A stretch of DNA of 13,685 nucleotides from NCBI GenBank assembly GCA_026390215.1, contig JAPLGJ010000157.1:1-13685 (forward strand), read 5' to 3'. The DNA comes from Caldisericota bacterium (GTDB lineage: Bacteria; Caldisericota; Caldisericia; Cryosericales; Cryosericaceae). The notes below the pieces were generated by a model that made no database searches, was not told where the DNA came from, and saw nothing but the letters and a program-made list of their open reading frames with translations. This document shows, piece after piece, positions 6,466-13,678 of this stretch (position 1 is the stretch's first letter; every line of letters starts with the position of its first letter). The position numbers were made by a program, and so were the translations under genes.

Positions 6466-7572
6466 TCAGGTACTCCTTTCGCCCTGCACGACCTGGACGT
6501 TTGCGCGGCCAGGAGGTGTCTGCGTGTCCCCCGCAGGCCGCTGGGCTGTGCGCTCTGTGCGCAGGGCCAGGTTCGTTCTGCACAGCGTCGTCCACTGGAA
6601 CTTGTACGGTTCTTCACCTCGCATGAAATCCAGCTCGCGGCAGCCGTCGCGAAACGCCTGCTCTGCAAACCGTACGAGTACGATGCGCCCAGGCGAGAAC
6701 GCTGCGAACATGGGTTCGTACTGAGTGTTCCACGTATACACTGTCCCCTCCCAGTGGAAGGCGAGCATGAATGCCAGGAGAGTGTCTCCGCTCCGCAGCT
6801 CCCCCACGCGCAGCTGGTTGCGTCGACCCATGAGTGGCAGCACTTCCCGAAGGAACTCCTGGTCCGGATGGTTGAGGAATGGGCTCCGATGGCCGTCGGT
6901 CGACCGGCGCTTGTCCGACAGCGCAACAACCTCGTCCACAAACATGTTGTCAACCTCTCTGCGATCGACGTAATGCAGTTCCAGCCCGTTCCTTCGGTCT
7001 TTGTCCAGGTTGTTCCATCTGTTGAGCTTGTTCCGCACCTCATGCCGGAATCCCTTGCCCATCGTACCGTAGAACGCCTCCCAGCTGGTTTCGATCGGCA
7101 GGTATGGGCATTGCACGGTCGTCTGCCACACCGCGGGGACACTGCCGGCATCGATCACACGGTTCAGAAGCGCCTTGTTGCCTGACTGGGCCGGGATCTC
7201 CTCGAGGTCCATTCCGTCCCACGACGAACGGAGATCCAGCAGGGCTGAGACAAGGGCTTCAGCTATGTCAGGGCGATCACGGGGCGTGATGAAGTCAGCA
7301 TAGTCCGAGAGGCCCTGGCCGATGAAATGGAGGTCCCTGAACCCGTCGGCACAGGCGTCGGCATACAACGGCGCAAGGCCGGCGAGCATGCCGTCCTCGA
7401 ATGCTGCGATGAGCAGGAGTCGCTTGTCCGCACTGAAATGTTTCCACCAGGTGAACAACCATTCGAACGTAGAATGGCACGTACTGGCAACGCTTTCAGC
7501 TACCAGTCGATTCCAGAACGGTTCCAGCGACGCGAACCCCGTACTGTCCTTGATGAGTCTTGTCTCCGTCAA
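6466..7572 (-). CDS. GNAT-fold acetyltransferase, BioF2/CelD-like
   Basis: This 368-residue protein belongs to the BioF2-like acetyltransferase group (a duplicated GNAT fold). The N-terminal half carries FGWLF-like motifs (STFEWLFTWWKHFS, about 34-47). The C-terminal half has GKGFRHEVRNKLNRW (about 173-187), the LLAFMLAFHWEGTVYTW strand pair and the conserved FMRGEEPYKFQW near 318-329. Members transfer acyl or amino-acyl groups to cell-surface or polysaccharide precursors. The substrate here cannot be read. The start is TTG at 7572, with AGGAGAGG just upstream and no in-frame ATG available. The last 30 or so residues are Pro/Thr/Arg-rich and probably disordered. One base separates its stop from the pyrophosphatase ATG, so the two are almost certainly cotranscribed and coupled. 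Confidence 0.85.
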   Translation of the reverse strand: MTETRLIKDSTGFASLEPFWNRLVAESVASTCHSTFEWLFTWWKHFSADKRLLLIAAFEDGMLAGLAPLYADACADGFRDLHFIGQGLSDYADFITPRDRPDIAEALVSALLDLRSSWDGMDLEEIPAQSGNKALLNRVIDAGSVPAVWQTTVQCPYLPIETSWEAFYGTMGKGFRHEVRNKLNRWNNLDKDRRNGLELHYVDRREVDNMFVDEVVALSDKRRSTDGHRSPFLNHPDQEFLREVLPLMGRRNQLRVGELRSGDTLLAFMLAFHWEGTVYTWNTQYEPMFAAFSPGRIVLVRFAEQAFRDGCRELDFMRGEEPYKFQWTTLCRTNLALRTERTAQRPAGDTQTPPGRANVQVVQGERST

Positions 7573-7681
7573 TGCTGTTCCTCTCCTGTCACAACGAGTC
7601 GCACTCGGGGTCGCGGCACGTCAGAAACCAGGCATGGTGCGGATTCACAGATACGAGGGTAGACTTGCGCCTGTGCATCAG

Positions 7682-7690
7682 TACAGTATA
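7682..7690 (-). promoter_or_regulatory. Possible -10 element for the acetyltransferase-pyrophosphatase pair
   Basis: The minus strand reads TATACTGTA in the divergent gap between the acetyltransferase and the HAD phosphatase. The same nine bases occur at 4773-4781, where they form the probable -10 of gntR. No good -35 lies 16-18 bases upstream here, so this is weak. The plus-strand counterpart, TTGCGC then 16 bases then TATACA, is an equally weak candidate for the HAD gene. Confidence 0.25.
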
Positions 7691-7733
7691 CATGAGAATC
7701 ATCTGCGCCACATCACCGCAAGGGGGAATGCCT

Positions 7734-8387
7734 GTGTTCGATCTCTACTTGTTCGACCTCGATGGAACACTTGTTGATACGCGCCGTGACATCGCGGAAG
7801 CCACCAATCGTATCCTTCAGCTGCACGCCCGGCCAGTCGTCGACGTCGTCACAGTCGTCTCGTGGGTCGGCGACGGACTGGACGACATGATGAAGCAAGC
7901 CTTCCAGACTGACGAAGGGGAGTTCGTCGATGAGCTGGTAGACGAGTTCCGATCCTACTACATGGACCATTGTACTGACTTCTCGCACATCTATGAAGGC
8001 TGCTCGGAGACACTCACATCGCTTCGTGAACGGGGTGCCCACTTGTCAGTATTGACAAACAAACCCCAGGATCTCTCACTCGAAATCCTGCGGCACCTCG
8101 GGATCCTCCGGCATTTTGATCGTGTGGTCGGCCCCGGTGACGCCGACCTCCGCAAGCCAAACCCGTCCAGTCTCCTGTCCCTGATACGAGACATCGGCAC
8201 CAGCAGGGAGCGAACGCTCATGGTAGGGGACTCCCGGAATGACGTCCTTGTAGCTCGCAACGCTGGTGTCGCTTCGTGCGGCTGCACATTCGGCTACATC
8301 GGGCGCGAAGCGCTGCTTGAGCTCAAGCCCACCTACCTTATCGAAAGCTGGCCTGAGCTTCTGCTGCTGGCAGACCCGGCGAGTTGA
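7734..8387 (+). CDS. HAD-superfamily hydrolase, phosphoglycolate phosphatase-like
   Basis: This 217-residue cytoplasmic phosphatase carries all four HAD motifs: DLDGTLVDT with D8 and D10, SVLTNKP with T108, K141 in LRKPNPSSLL, and MVGDSRNDV with D166 and D170. A helical C1 cap between motifs I and II (residues about 18-90) is typical of the phosphoglycolate phosphatase / beta-phosphoglucomutase branch. The GTG at 7734 is chosen because AAGGGGG (7720-7726) lies seven bases upstream, while the ATG at 7728 is too close to it. The choice changes only two residues. It may clear phosphoglycolate or other small phosphate monoesters. The substrate is not determinable from sequence. It points away from the acetyltransferase, and the amidohydrolase follows after 107 bases. 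Confidence 0.9.
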   Translation: MFDLYLFDLDGTLVDTRRDIAEATNRILQLHARPVVDVVTVVSWVGDGLDDMMKQAFQTDEGEFVDELVDEFRSYYMDHCTDFSHIYEGCSETLTSLRERGAHLSVLTNKPQDLSLEILRHLGILRHFDRVVGPGDADLRKPNPSSLLSLIRDIGTSRERTLMVGDSRNDVLVARNAGVASCGCTFGYIGREALLELKPTYLIESWPELLLLADPAS

Positions 8388-8437
8388 AGCCTGCGCCTGC
8401 CGAACTACAATGACTCCGTCAGTTCTGGAACGTGCCA

Positions 8438-8453
8438 CCCTGGGGCTCCAGGG
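8438..8453 (+). other. Short hairpin between the HAD and amidohydrolase genes
   Basis: CCCTGG-GGCT-CCAGGG is a perfect 6-bp stem with a four-base loop, placed 50 bases after the HAD stop. It is followed by CTTCTTG rather than a run of T, so it is at most a weak terminator or attenuator. Confidence 0.25.
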
Positions 8454-8494
8454 CTTCTTGCCACGGTGAGCGTCCGCATGCGGGCGGGAGGAAT

Positions 8495-10093
8495 GTGATC
8501 ATTCAGCATGAAGACACAGCACTGCTCCATGTCAGGGTGATGTCGTCGCTGGGCGGATGGTGGAAACAGACGGGTGACGCCCTGTATGTGAGAGATGGAA
8601 TCATCGACCGTATTGGAGGTACTGCCGAGGTTCAGGCTATGGCCTCCAGCAGGAACGCACAGGTCCTCGATTTCATCGGTACACCTGGAGCGACGTGCTA
8701 TCCGGCCTTCATGGACGCTCACCTGCACCTTGACTTGTATGGATTCTCGCTTCTCCGTCTGAACCTGAATGGCGAAGCATCACTCGACAGCGCCTTGGAG
8801 CGCATCCGTACCACTGGCAGACCGGACAGCGGAGCCTGGGTCCGGGGCGATTGCTGGGATGACGAACTCTGGTCCAAGAGCCCGCATCGCCGACAGCTCG
8901 ACGACCTCTACCCGAATTCGCCAGTAGTGCTCAACCGCAAAGACTACCACTCGCTCTGGCTCAACACGGCGGCTCTGAAGGCCGTCGACCTGTGGAACTC
9001 CCGCCCGTTCGATTCTGACCTCGTTCCATGTGACACGGACGGTCCCACTGGCATCGTCCGTGACGCTGCTCAGGACTGGGTTCTTTCCCGAATTCCCGCC
9101 CCCCGGCTCGACGAACGGTTCGCTGCACTCCATATGGCCATCAGCAAACTGCTCTCGATGGGCTTTGCCTCGTGCTGTAGCATGGACTACGGGATTCTCC
9201 CGGAACTCGAGGCGCTGATCCCCGCCATGAGCGAAGAACCTCGCATCCGGATCTGGCAGGCCATCGGCCTCGACAACCTCGACGCGGCCGTTTCGGTCGG
9301 GCTTCGGTCCGGTTTCGGCTCCGATTTCCTGCGACTCGGAGGCATCAAGCTCTTCGCCGACGGATCACTCGGTTCCCGGACGGCGTACATGGAGGAGCCG
9401 TGGCAGGGAACACCCGGCAACTATGGCTACCACGCCTATGAATCCGTAAACTGGCTGGCCGATCGATTCCGCAAGGCGGACGAGAACGGAATGTGGGTAT
9501 GGATCCACGCCATCGGCGACAGGGCGAACAAAGAGGCGCTGGATGCGTTCGAACAAGCTGGCATCGCCACCTCCAAGGGGCATGCGCACCATCGTATAGA
9601 ACACGCCCAGTTCCTGCGCCCCGAGGATGTGAAACGCTTTGCAAACCTTGGGATCACAGCGTCCGTCCAACCCTCGCATCTCGACCTCGACATCGGGAAG
9701 CTGAAGACCGCCTTCCCCACGCCACATCCTGGTTCATATGCTTTCAGGTCACTGCTCGACAGCGGCGTGGAGCTGAACTTCGGATCCGACGCACCCGTCG
9801 AAGATCCGGACGCACTCAAGGGCATCGCGTTCGCTGCGTTCCGGACACGGCCAGGCGAGCAGCCGTATCAGGGTGAGCAGTGTGTCAGCATGCACGAGGC
9901 GCTTACCGCGTACACCGTGGCTCCTCAGAACTCCGTAGGCCTTTCTGGACAGCGGGGCAATCTCGCGGAAGGGCAGGACGCGGATGTCGTCGTTCTGTCG
10001 AGGGACATCCTTGGAGACAACGACCCACAGGCAGTACGGTCGACTCAGGTCCTCGCCACGATCGTGGCAGGCAACCCTGCATTCAGAGCCTGA
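8495..10093 (+). CDS. YtcJ-type metal-dependent amidohydrolase
   Basis: This 532-residue protein is of the YtcJ / N-substituted formamide deformylase-like branch of the amidohydrolase superfamily. An N-terminal beta-sandwich piece (YVRDGIIDRIGG) leads into the TIM barrel with FMDAHLHL (H76, H78), GGIKLFADGSLGSRTAY (283-299, K285), WIHAIGDRA (H338), HRIEHAQF (H370) and FGSDAPVEDP (D432). These are the expected metal-ligand and catalytic positions. A C-terminal GQDADVVVLSRD segment closes the sandwich. Such enzymes hydrolyse amide or related C-N bonds, and substrates are poorly known. The GTG at 8495 follows GGGAGG with a short three-base gap. Later ATGs would cut into the sandwich, and the ORF upstream to 8432 adds non-homologous residues. 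A strong terminator follows. Confidence 0.9.
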   Translation: MIIQHEDTALLHVRVMSSLGGWWKQTGDALYVRDGIIDRIGGTAEVQAMASSRNAQVLDFIGTPGATCYPAFMDAHLHLDLYGFSLLRLNLNGEASLDSALERIRTTGRPDSGAWVRGDCWDDELWSKSPHRRQLDDLYPNSPVVLNRKDYHSLWLNTAALKAVDLWNSRPFDSDLVPCDTDGPTGIVRDAAQDWVLSRIPAPRLDERFAALHMAISKLLSMGFASCCSMDYGILPELEALIPAMSEEPRIRIWQAIGLDNLDAAVSVGLRSGFGSDFLRLGGIKLFADGSLGSRTAYMEEPWQGTPGNYGYHAYESVNWLADRFRKADENGMWVWIHAIGDRANKEALDAFEQAGIATSKGHAHHRIEHAQFLRPEDVKRFANLGITASVQPSHLDLDIGKLKTAFPTPHPGSYAFRSLLDSGVELNFGSDAPVEDPDALKGIAFAAFRTRPGEQPYQGEQCVSMHEALTAYTVAPQNSVGLSGQRGNLAEGQDADVVVLSRDILGDNDPQAVRSTQVLATIVAGNPAFRA

Positions 10094-10113
10094 GCAGAGG
10101 AGAACGTACATGG

Positions 10114-10148
10114 CAGGGAGGCCCCGCTCACGCGGGGCCTCCCTGTTT
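10114..10148 (+). terminator. Strong intrinsic terminator between convergent genes
   Basis: A perfect 14-bp stem (10114-10127 with 10132-10145) around the loop TCAC is followed by TTT. It begins 20 bases after the amidohydrolase stop. The convergent OB-fold gene ends 25 bases further on, so the hairpin may act in both directions, although the minus-strand side has no U-tract. Confidence 0.85.
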
Positions 10149-10172
10149 CACACAGATGTTTCGTAGCGGTAC

Positions 10173-10691
10173 TCAGTGTTTGGTCGCGCGAGCCGGTTTG
10201 CGATAGTAGAGCCACATGACCAGACCCAGAAGCCCGGAGAGAACAACAAGCCACAGGACCCTGTCGAGGTGAATGGGGTTCTCCCTCGGCGAACCAGGAG
10301 TCACGACTGTCACGTTCAACGCGTGAATATCGGTTTCGCCCTGGTGCTGGACGCATACTCGGTGGAAGACCCCGGTAACAAGCACGACATCTCCGATCGT
10401 GCGGTAGTCCTCTACGCGCGCGATGACAGGCATGGCCACGTCCTTCGGTACGAATACCCCCATGGCAGTGTTGTTGCCGTCTGACAGGTTCATCCATGTG
10501 CCGTCCTCGCGTACCATCAGGTCCTGCAGTACTTCTCCCTTGAAGGAAACCGTCTTCCCGTCCCACTTGTACGAGTTTTCTACCAGTTCCGTCGTCGACA
10601 GCAGGAGCGGTTGTCCAGCACGTACGGGGACCGGGGCGAAGATCAGAACTGCGAGCGCCACGACTGTCAGGGCGACCCAGAGTCTCTTCAT
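10173..10691 (-). CDS. Membrane-anchored extracytoplasmic OB-fold-like protein, coupled to TrkH
   Basis: This 172-residue protein has no family that I can name. Residues 1-25 form a signal peptide or N-terminal anchor (MKRLWVALTVVALAVLIF, then a VRA|G-like cleavage site). Residues about 32-130 have the alternating strand pattern of an OB fold (GKTVSFKGEVLQD, GTWMNLSDG, DYRTIGDVVLVTGVF). Residues 144-163 (VLWLVVLSGLLGLVMWLYY) form a transmembrane helix, followed by a basic tail RKPARATKH. It should expose the OB domain outside the membrane with the tail inside. Its ATG overlaps the trkH stop as ATGA with AGGAAGG upstream, so it is translated together with the transporter. An accessory role for the potassium system is inferred. 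The frame open up to 10844 lies inside trkH and is not used. Confidence 0.8.
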   Translation of the reverse strand: MKRLWVALTVVALAVLIFAPVPVRAGQPLLLSTTELVENSYKWDGKTVSFKGEVLQDLMVREDGTWMNLSDGNNTAMGVFVPKDVAMPVIARVEDYRTIGDVVLVTGVFHRVCVQHQGETDIHALNVTVVTPGSPRENPIHLDRVLWLVVLSGLLGLVMWLYYRKPARATKH

Positions 10692-12211
10692 GCGGCTGCC
10701 TTCCTGAGTCTCATGCTCCGAAGACTTGTTGCGATGAACCCGAACAGCGTGAACACAGACAGAAACTCCAGGCGTCCCATCCACATCTCCAGCATGTACA
10801 CGATTTTCAGCAGCGTGGGCATGCCGGCCTGCGTCACTCCACACGAAAGCCCGGTGTTGCTGCCGGCCGACACGGACTCGAACAGTGCATCTGCCATGGG
10901 ATATCCGTAGGCCATGCCGACAACGGCACCGACGGCGTAGACGAGGGTATACAGGACGACGATGACCGCCGCGCTCTTGACCACGCTGTCGGTGAGGATG
11001 TTGTCATGCAGGTGATGATAGTGCCCCGTGACGACGGCACGCTCGGGAGACAGGAGTTTCCTGATGTCGGTCGCTATGCCCTTGACGATGATACCCATGC
11101 GCAGGCCCTTGAACCCGCCTCCTGTCGAAGCGGCGCTCGCGCCAATAGCCATGGCAATGGTCGTCGCAAGCATGCCCAGCGGGCCCCATTCCCGCACAAA
11201 CGTCCGCGCGTAGATGTTGGACTGGCCGGTCGTCGTATGGCCCGATATGAGCTGAAAGAATCCGCGCCGGAACAATGCCACGGCATCTGGATAGACGCCT
11301 CGCTGCATGAGGGCCAGACACACGAGAGAAAACGTCGTCAACACCGTGATCGTAAACGAGACGATCTCGACGTTGCGAAGGATCTCCCTGCGGTTGCCGC
11401 TCCAGACGGCGTAGTGCAGTGCGAAGTTGAATGACCCCAGGATGAAGAACACCATACTTGCGATCTCCATGGTACTGCTGTGATAGTACAGCATGTTCTG
11501 GCTGTAGGGGGCGAAACCTCCCGTGCTCCAGGCGGACATGAAGACGTACGCGCCGTGAAAGAATGCAAGAGACGGCTTGATGCCATTCGCGATGGCGATG
11601 ACTCCAAGAACGAGGGTGCCAACGCCCAGGTAGATCAGGGAAATGCGCCAGATGAGGACCGCGATGTGCCGGACGTTGGGCTCGAGCTTCTCTTCCTTGC
11701 CTTCGCCGACCATGATCTTGAACGCTCCGCCCGTAGACCCAATCAGGAAGGTCAGAGCCAGCACGACGATCCCTTGACCGCCGACGTACGTCAGGAGATG
11801 GCGCCACATGTTCAGTCCCTCGGAAATATGATCCAGGTCCTGCAGGAGAAACATGCCGGTCGTCGTGAACCCGCTCATCGTGTCGAAGCACGCATCAAGG
11901 AACGACTTCATGTGCCCGCTCAGCATGTAGGGAACGCCGGACAGCACCATGGCGACCAGCCATGATCCCGCGGCGATGACCATTGCATGAGTCAGCCCTG
12001 GGGTGCTCTTCGTGCGAGAGATCAGTGCCAGGACGTACCCGACTAGCAGGGTGAGTGCAACAGAAACCGCAAAATCCAGAGCGGACGCCCACTCACGAAA
12101 AACGAGACTGGTCATCATCGGAACGAGCATCAGCAGACCGACGCCAATAGTGACGAGGCCGGTGTAGTAGCCTATGATACGAAAGTCCTCTCTCCAGACC
12201 CGGCGAACCAT
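10688..12211 (-). CDS. trkH: TrkH/KtrB-type potassium uptake membrane subunit
   Basis: This 507-residue integral membrane protein is the K+-conducting subunit that works with TrkA in the inner membrane. The four pore-loop filters can be read in order: SGFTTTGMF, SAWSTGGFAPYS, SGHTTTGQSN and SAGSNTGLSCG. Each carries the filter glycine that lines the ion path. Each loop is flanked by hydrophobic helices in the four-repeat M1-P-M2 layout. The segment ASAASTGGGFKGLRMG and the late MWMGRLEFLSVF stretch are typical of TrkH. The ATG at 12211 follows GTGGGG at nine bases and lies three bases after the small membrane peptide's stop. Upstream lie two trkA genes and downstream the OB-fold gene, all in one operon. 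Identity is firm; whether Na+ or H+ is co-transported is not readable. Confidence 0.96.
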   Translation of the reverse strand: MVRRVWREDFRIIGYYTGLVTIGVGLLMLVPMMTSLVFREWASALDFAVSVALTLLVGYVLALISRTKSTPGLTHAMVIAAGSWLVAMVLSGVPYMLSGHMKSFLDACFDTMSGFTTTGMFLLQDLDHISEGLNMWRHLLTYVGGQGIVVLALTFLIGSTGGAFKIMVGEGKEEKLEPNVRHIAVLIWRISLIYLGVGTLVLGVIAIANGIKPSLAFFHGAYVFMSAWSTGGFAPYSQNMLYYHSSTMEIASMVFFILGSFNFALHYAVWSGNRREILRNVEIVSFTITVLTTFSLVCLALMQRGVYPDAVALFRRGFFQLISGHTTTGQSNIYARTFVREWGPLGMLATTIAMAIGASAASTGGGFKGLRMGIIVKGIATDIRKLLSPERAVVTGHYHHLHDNILTDSVVKSAAVIVVLYTLVYAVGAVVGMAYGYPMADALFESVSAGSNTGLSCGVTQAGMPTLLKIVYMLEMWMGRLEFLSVFTLFGFIATSLRSMRLRKAAA

Positions 12212-12214
12212 AGT

Positions 12215-12352
12215 CTAGCGCCCCACGAAGAACAGCCAGGAAATGAGAAGTCCGACCCCGATGAGGGCGCCCGTAAACGCTACCTCGGTGAGCATCCCGA
12301 GGAGGTCACGACGGAGAAAGGTCGAACGCCTCGTGCGAGTTCTTTCCTTCAT
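12215..12352 (-). CDS. Small single-span membrane peptide (45 aa) in the Trk operon
   Basis: This is an intact small ORF of 45 residues filling the gap between trkA and trkH. Its N-terminus is strongly basic (MKERTRTRRSTFLRRD). Residues about 20-44, from LTEVAFTGALIGVG to SWLFFVG, form one hydrophobic helix, so it should sit N-inside in the membrane. The ATG at 12352 is five bases after the upstream trkA stop, with GGAAGGGA eight bases before it. The TAG is three bases before the trkH ATG. This tight spacing with its own ribosome-binding site argues for a real gene. It is reminiscent of KdpF-like small subunits of potassium pumps, but I see no clear sequence family. An assembly or regulatory role for TrkH is inference. 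Confidence 0.75.
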   Translation of the reverse strand: MKERTRTRRSTFLRRDLLGMLTEVAFTGALIGVGLLISWLFFVGR

Positions 12353-12357
12353 GACGT

Positions 12358-13017
12358 TCATCCCTTCCGGAATACTCGTCTGAACTGCTCTTCCGCCTCA
12401 GGAGCCACAAGGCCGACGACGACGTCGCCTGCATTCAACACCGTTGCTCCTCGCGGGAAGATCACGTCACCCTCATGCAGGATGGCAGCCACGACACACC
12501 CTCTGGGCCATGTCAGCTCCCTCAACGTTTTCCCGGTCACCGGAGACTCACCGGAAATCTTCAGCTCGACAAGGGTCGCCTTTCCCTTGCCCAGCGACAC
12601 AAGGGGGATCATGTCATTGACAATGATGCCTTCCTCGATGACCGTCGCAAGGATGTTCGTCGAGTTCAGAGCAAAATCCACGCCGAACTTGTGAAAGATG
12701 TCTTCGTTACGAGGGTCGTTGATACGAGCTGTTGTCAGTGGAACCTTGAAGCGAACCTTGGCGAGCTGACACGCAACCAGGTTGTCGGCGTCGTCGCCCG
12801 TGACTGCCGCAAACCGGTCAGTTTTCTCGATGCCGGCGTCGATGAGCGCTCCCATGTCACAGCAGTCGCCGTTGATGACCAGCGCCTTTCCCCAATCCGA
12901 CAACGCCTCACAAGCCTCTGCACTTTGCTCGATAACCGCAACGTCATGCCCCTTGCCGACAAGCAAGTGAGCCAGATAGGACCCGACCTTTCCTCCACCT
13001 GCAATAATGATATACAT
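12358..13017 (-). CDS. trkA: TrkA (RCK) potassium gating subunit, second copy
   Basis: This 219-residue cytoplasmic regulator controls TrkH opening by binding nucleotides. The Rossmann RCK-N domain (residues about 1-130) opens MYIIIAGGGKVGSYLA, with the glycine motif at 7-12 and the acidic residue E30 closing strand two (VAVIE), as expected for NAD(H) binding. A short linker leads to the TrkA-C domain (about 140-215) with GKTLRELTWPRGCVVAAI and NAGDVVVGLV. The ATG at 13017 is chosen because GAGAGG lies upstream and it is four bases after the first trkA stop. An in-frame ATG at 13032 overlaps that gene. It is clearly diverged from the first copy, which fits a two-subunit gating ring. Confidence 0.95.
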   Translation of the reverse strand: MYIIIAGGGKVGSYLAHLLVGKGHDVAVIEQSAEACEALSDWGKALVINGDCCDMGALIDAGIEKTDRFAAVTGDDADNLVACQLAKVRFKVPLTTARINDPRNEDIFHKFGVDFALNSTNILATVIEEGIIVNDMIPLVSLGKGKATLVELKISGESPVTGKTLRELTWPRGCVVAAILHEGDVIFPRGATVLNAGDVVVGLVAPEAEEQFRRVFRKG

Positions 13018-13021
13018 GGTC

Positions 13022-13678
13022 CTACCTCTCATCCAGATGGAAAATCGCTCTCACCTTTGGAAGGTCCGATATGTGCAGTGCCACCAGAAGGTGATCGCCT
13101 TCGACGAGAATGTCGGCTGCTTTGGGGAACGTCGTCGTTCCATCTCTCGTCAGCGAGATAACCTTGAAGTCGTCCAGAGCCTCGATTTCGACGATCGTTG
13201 TCGCCGGAATCCTGGTTTGGAACGTGGCTTCGACCAGCTCGATACCACCCCCGGGCAGAATGAAGTGGCTCTCCTCGTCGCGGATCATGAACTTGCTGTA
13301 GATGATGTTCGCAGCTGAAGTCGTCGGGCAAACCGTCTCAAGACCGAGAGCCCGGTAGGTCTCTCCCTTGACAGGGTCGAACACGCGGGCGATCACCATG
13401 GGCACTTTGAAAATCGTCTTGGCGACCTGTGCCGCCATGATGTTCATGTTGTCCCCGTCACTCACTGCAGCGAAACCGTCGGCATGTTCAATCCCTGCAG
13501 ACCTCAGTACCTCGATGTCGAATCCGACTCCGGTGATCGTAGCCCCATTGAACTCATCGCTGAGTCGAGCGAAATTGCCTGAATTGCGGTCGACCACGGC
13601 AACGTCATGGCCTTCTTCCGAGAGCTTCGTAGCAAGCTGAGCGCCAAGGCGCCCACAACCAACAATAACAATATACAT
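13022..13678 (-). CDS. trkA: TrkA (RCK) potassium gating subunit, first copy
   Basis: This 218-residue protein is the first gene of the Trk operon within the window. RCK-N begins MYIVIVGCGRLGAQLA with the glycine motif at 7-12 and D30 ending strand two (VAVVD), so NAD(H) binding is likely. DNMNIMAAQVAKTIF and VIARVFDPVKGETYRALG follow in the usual order. The TrkA-C domain (about 140-215) carries IVEIEALDDFKVISLTRDG and LVEGDHLLVALHI. Only seven bases lie before its ATG at the right edge, so the ribosome-binding site and promoter are outside. It pairs with the second trkA, four bases downstream. Tandem TrkA genes form a hetero-octameric ring in Thermotoga maritima, which is the likely arrangement here. 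Confidence 0.95.
   Translation of the reverse strand: MYIVIVGCGRLGAQLATKLSEEGHDVAVVDRNSGNFARLSDEFNGATITGVGFDIEVLRSAGIEHADGFAAVSDGDNMNIMAAQVAKTIFKVPMVIARVFDPVKGETYRALGLETVCPTTSAANIIYSKFMIRDEESHFILPGGGIELVEATFQTRIPATTIVEIEALDDFKVISLTRDGTTTFPKAADILVEGDHLLVALHISDLPKVRAIFHLDER

Noticed and set aside
6465..7151. Upstream extension of the pyrophosphatase ORF
   Set aside because: The extension is an out-of-frame reading of the acetyltransferase gene. The enzyme family begins at the MRQKVIVTGHKNPDTDS segment with a good ribosome-binding site.
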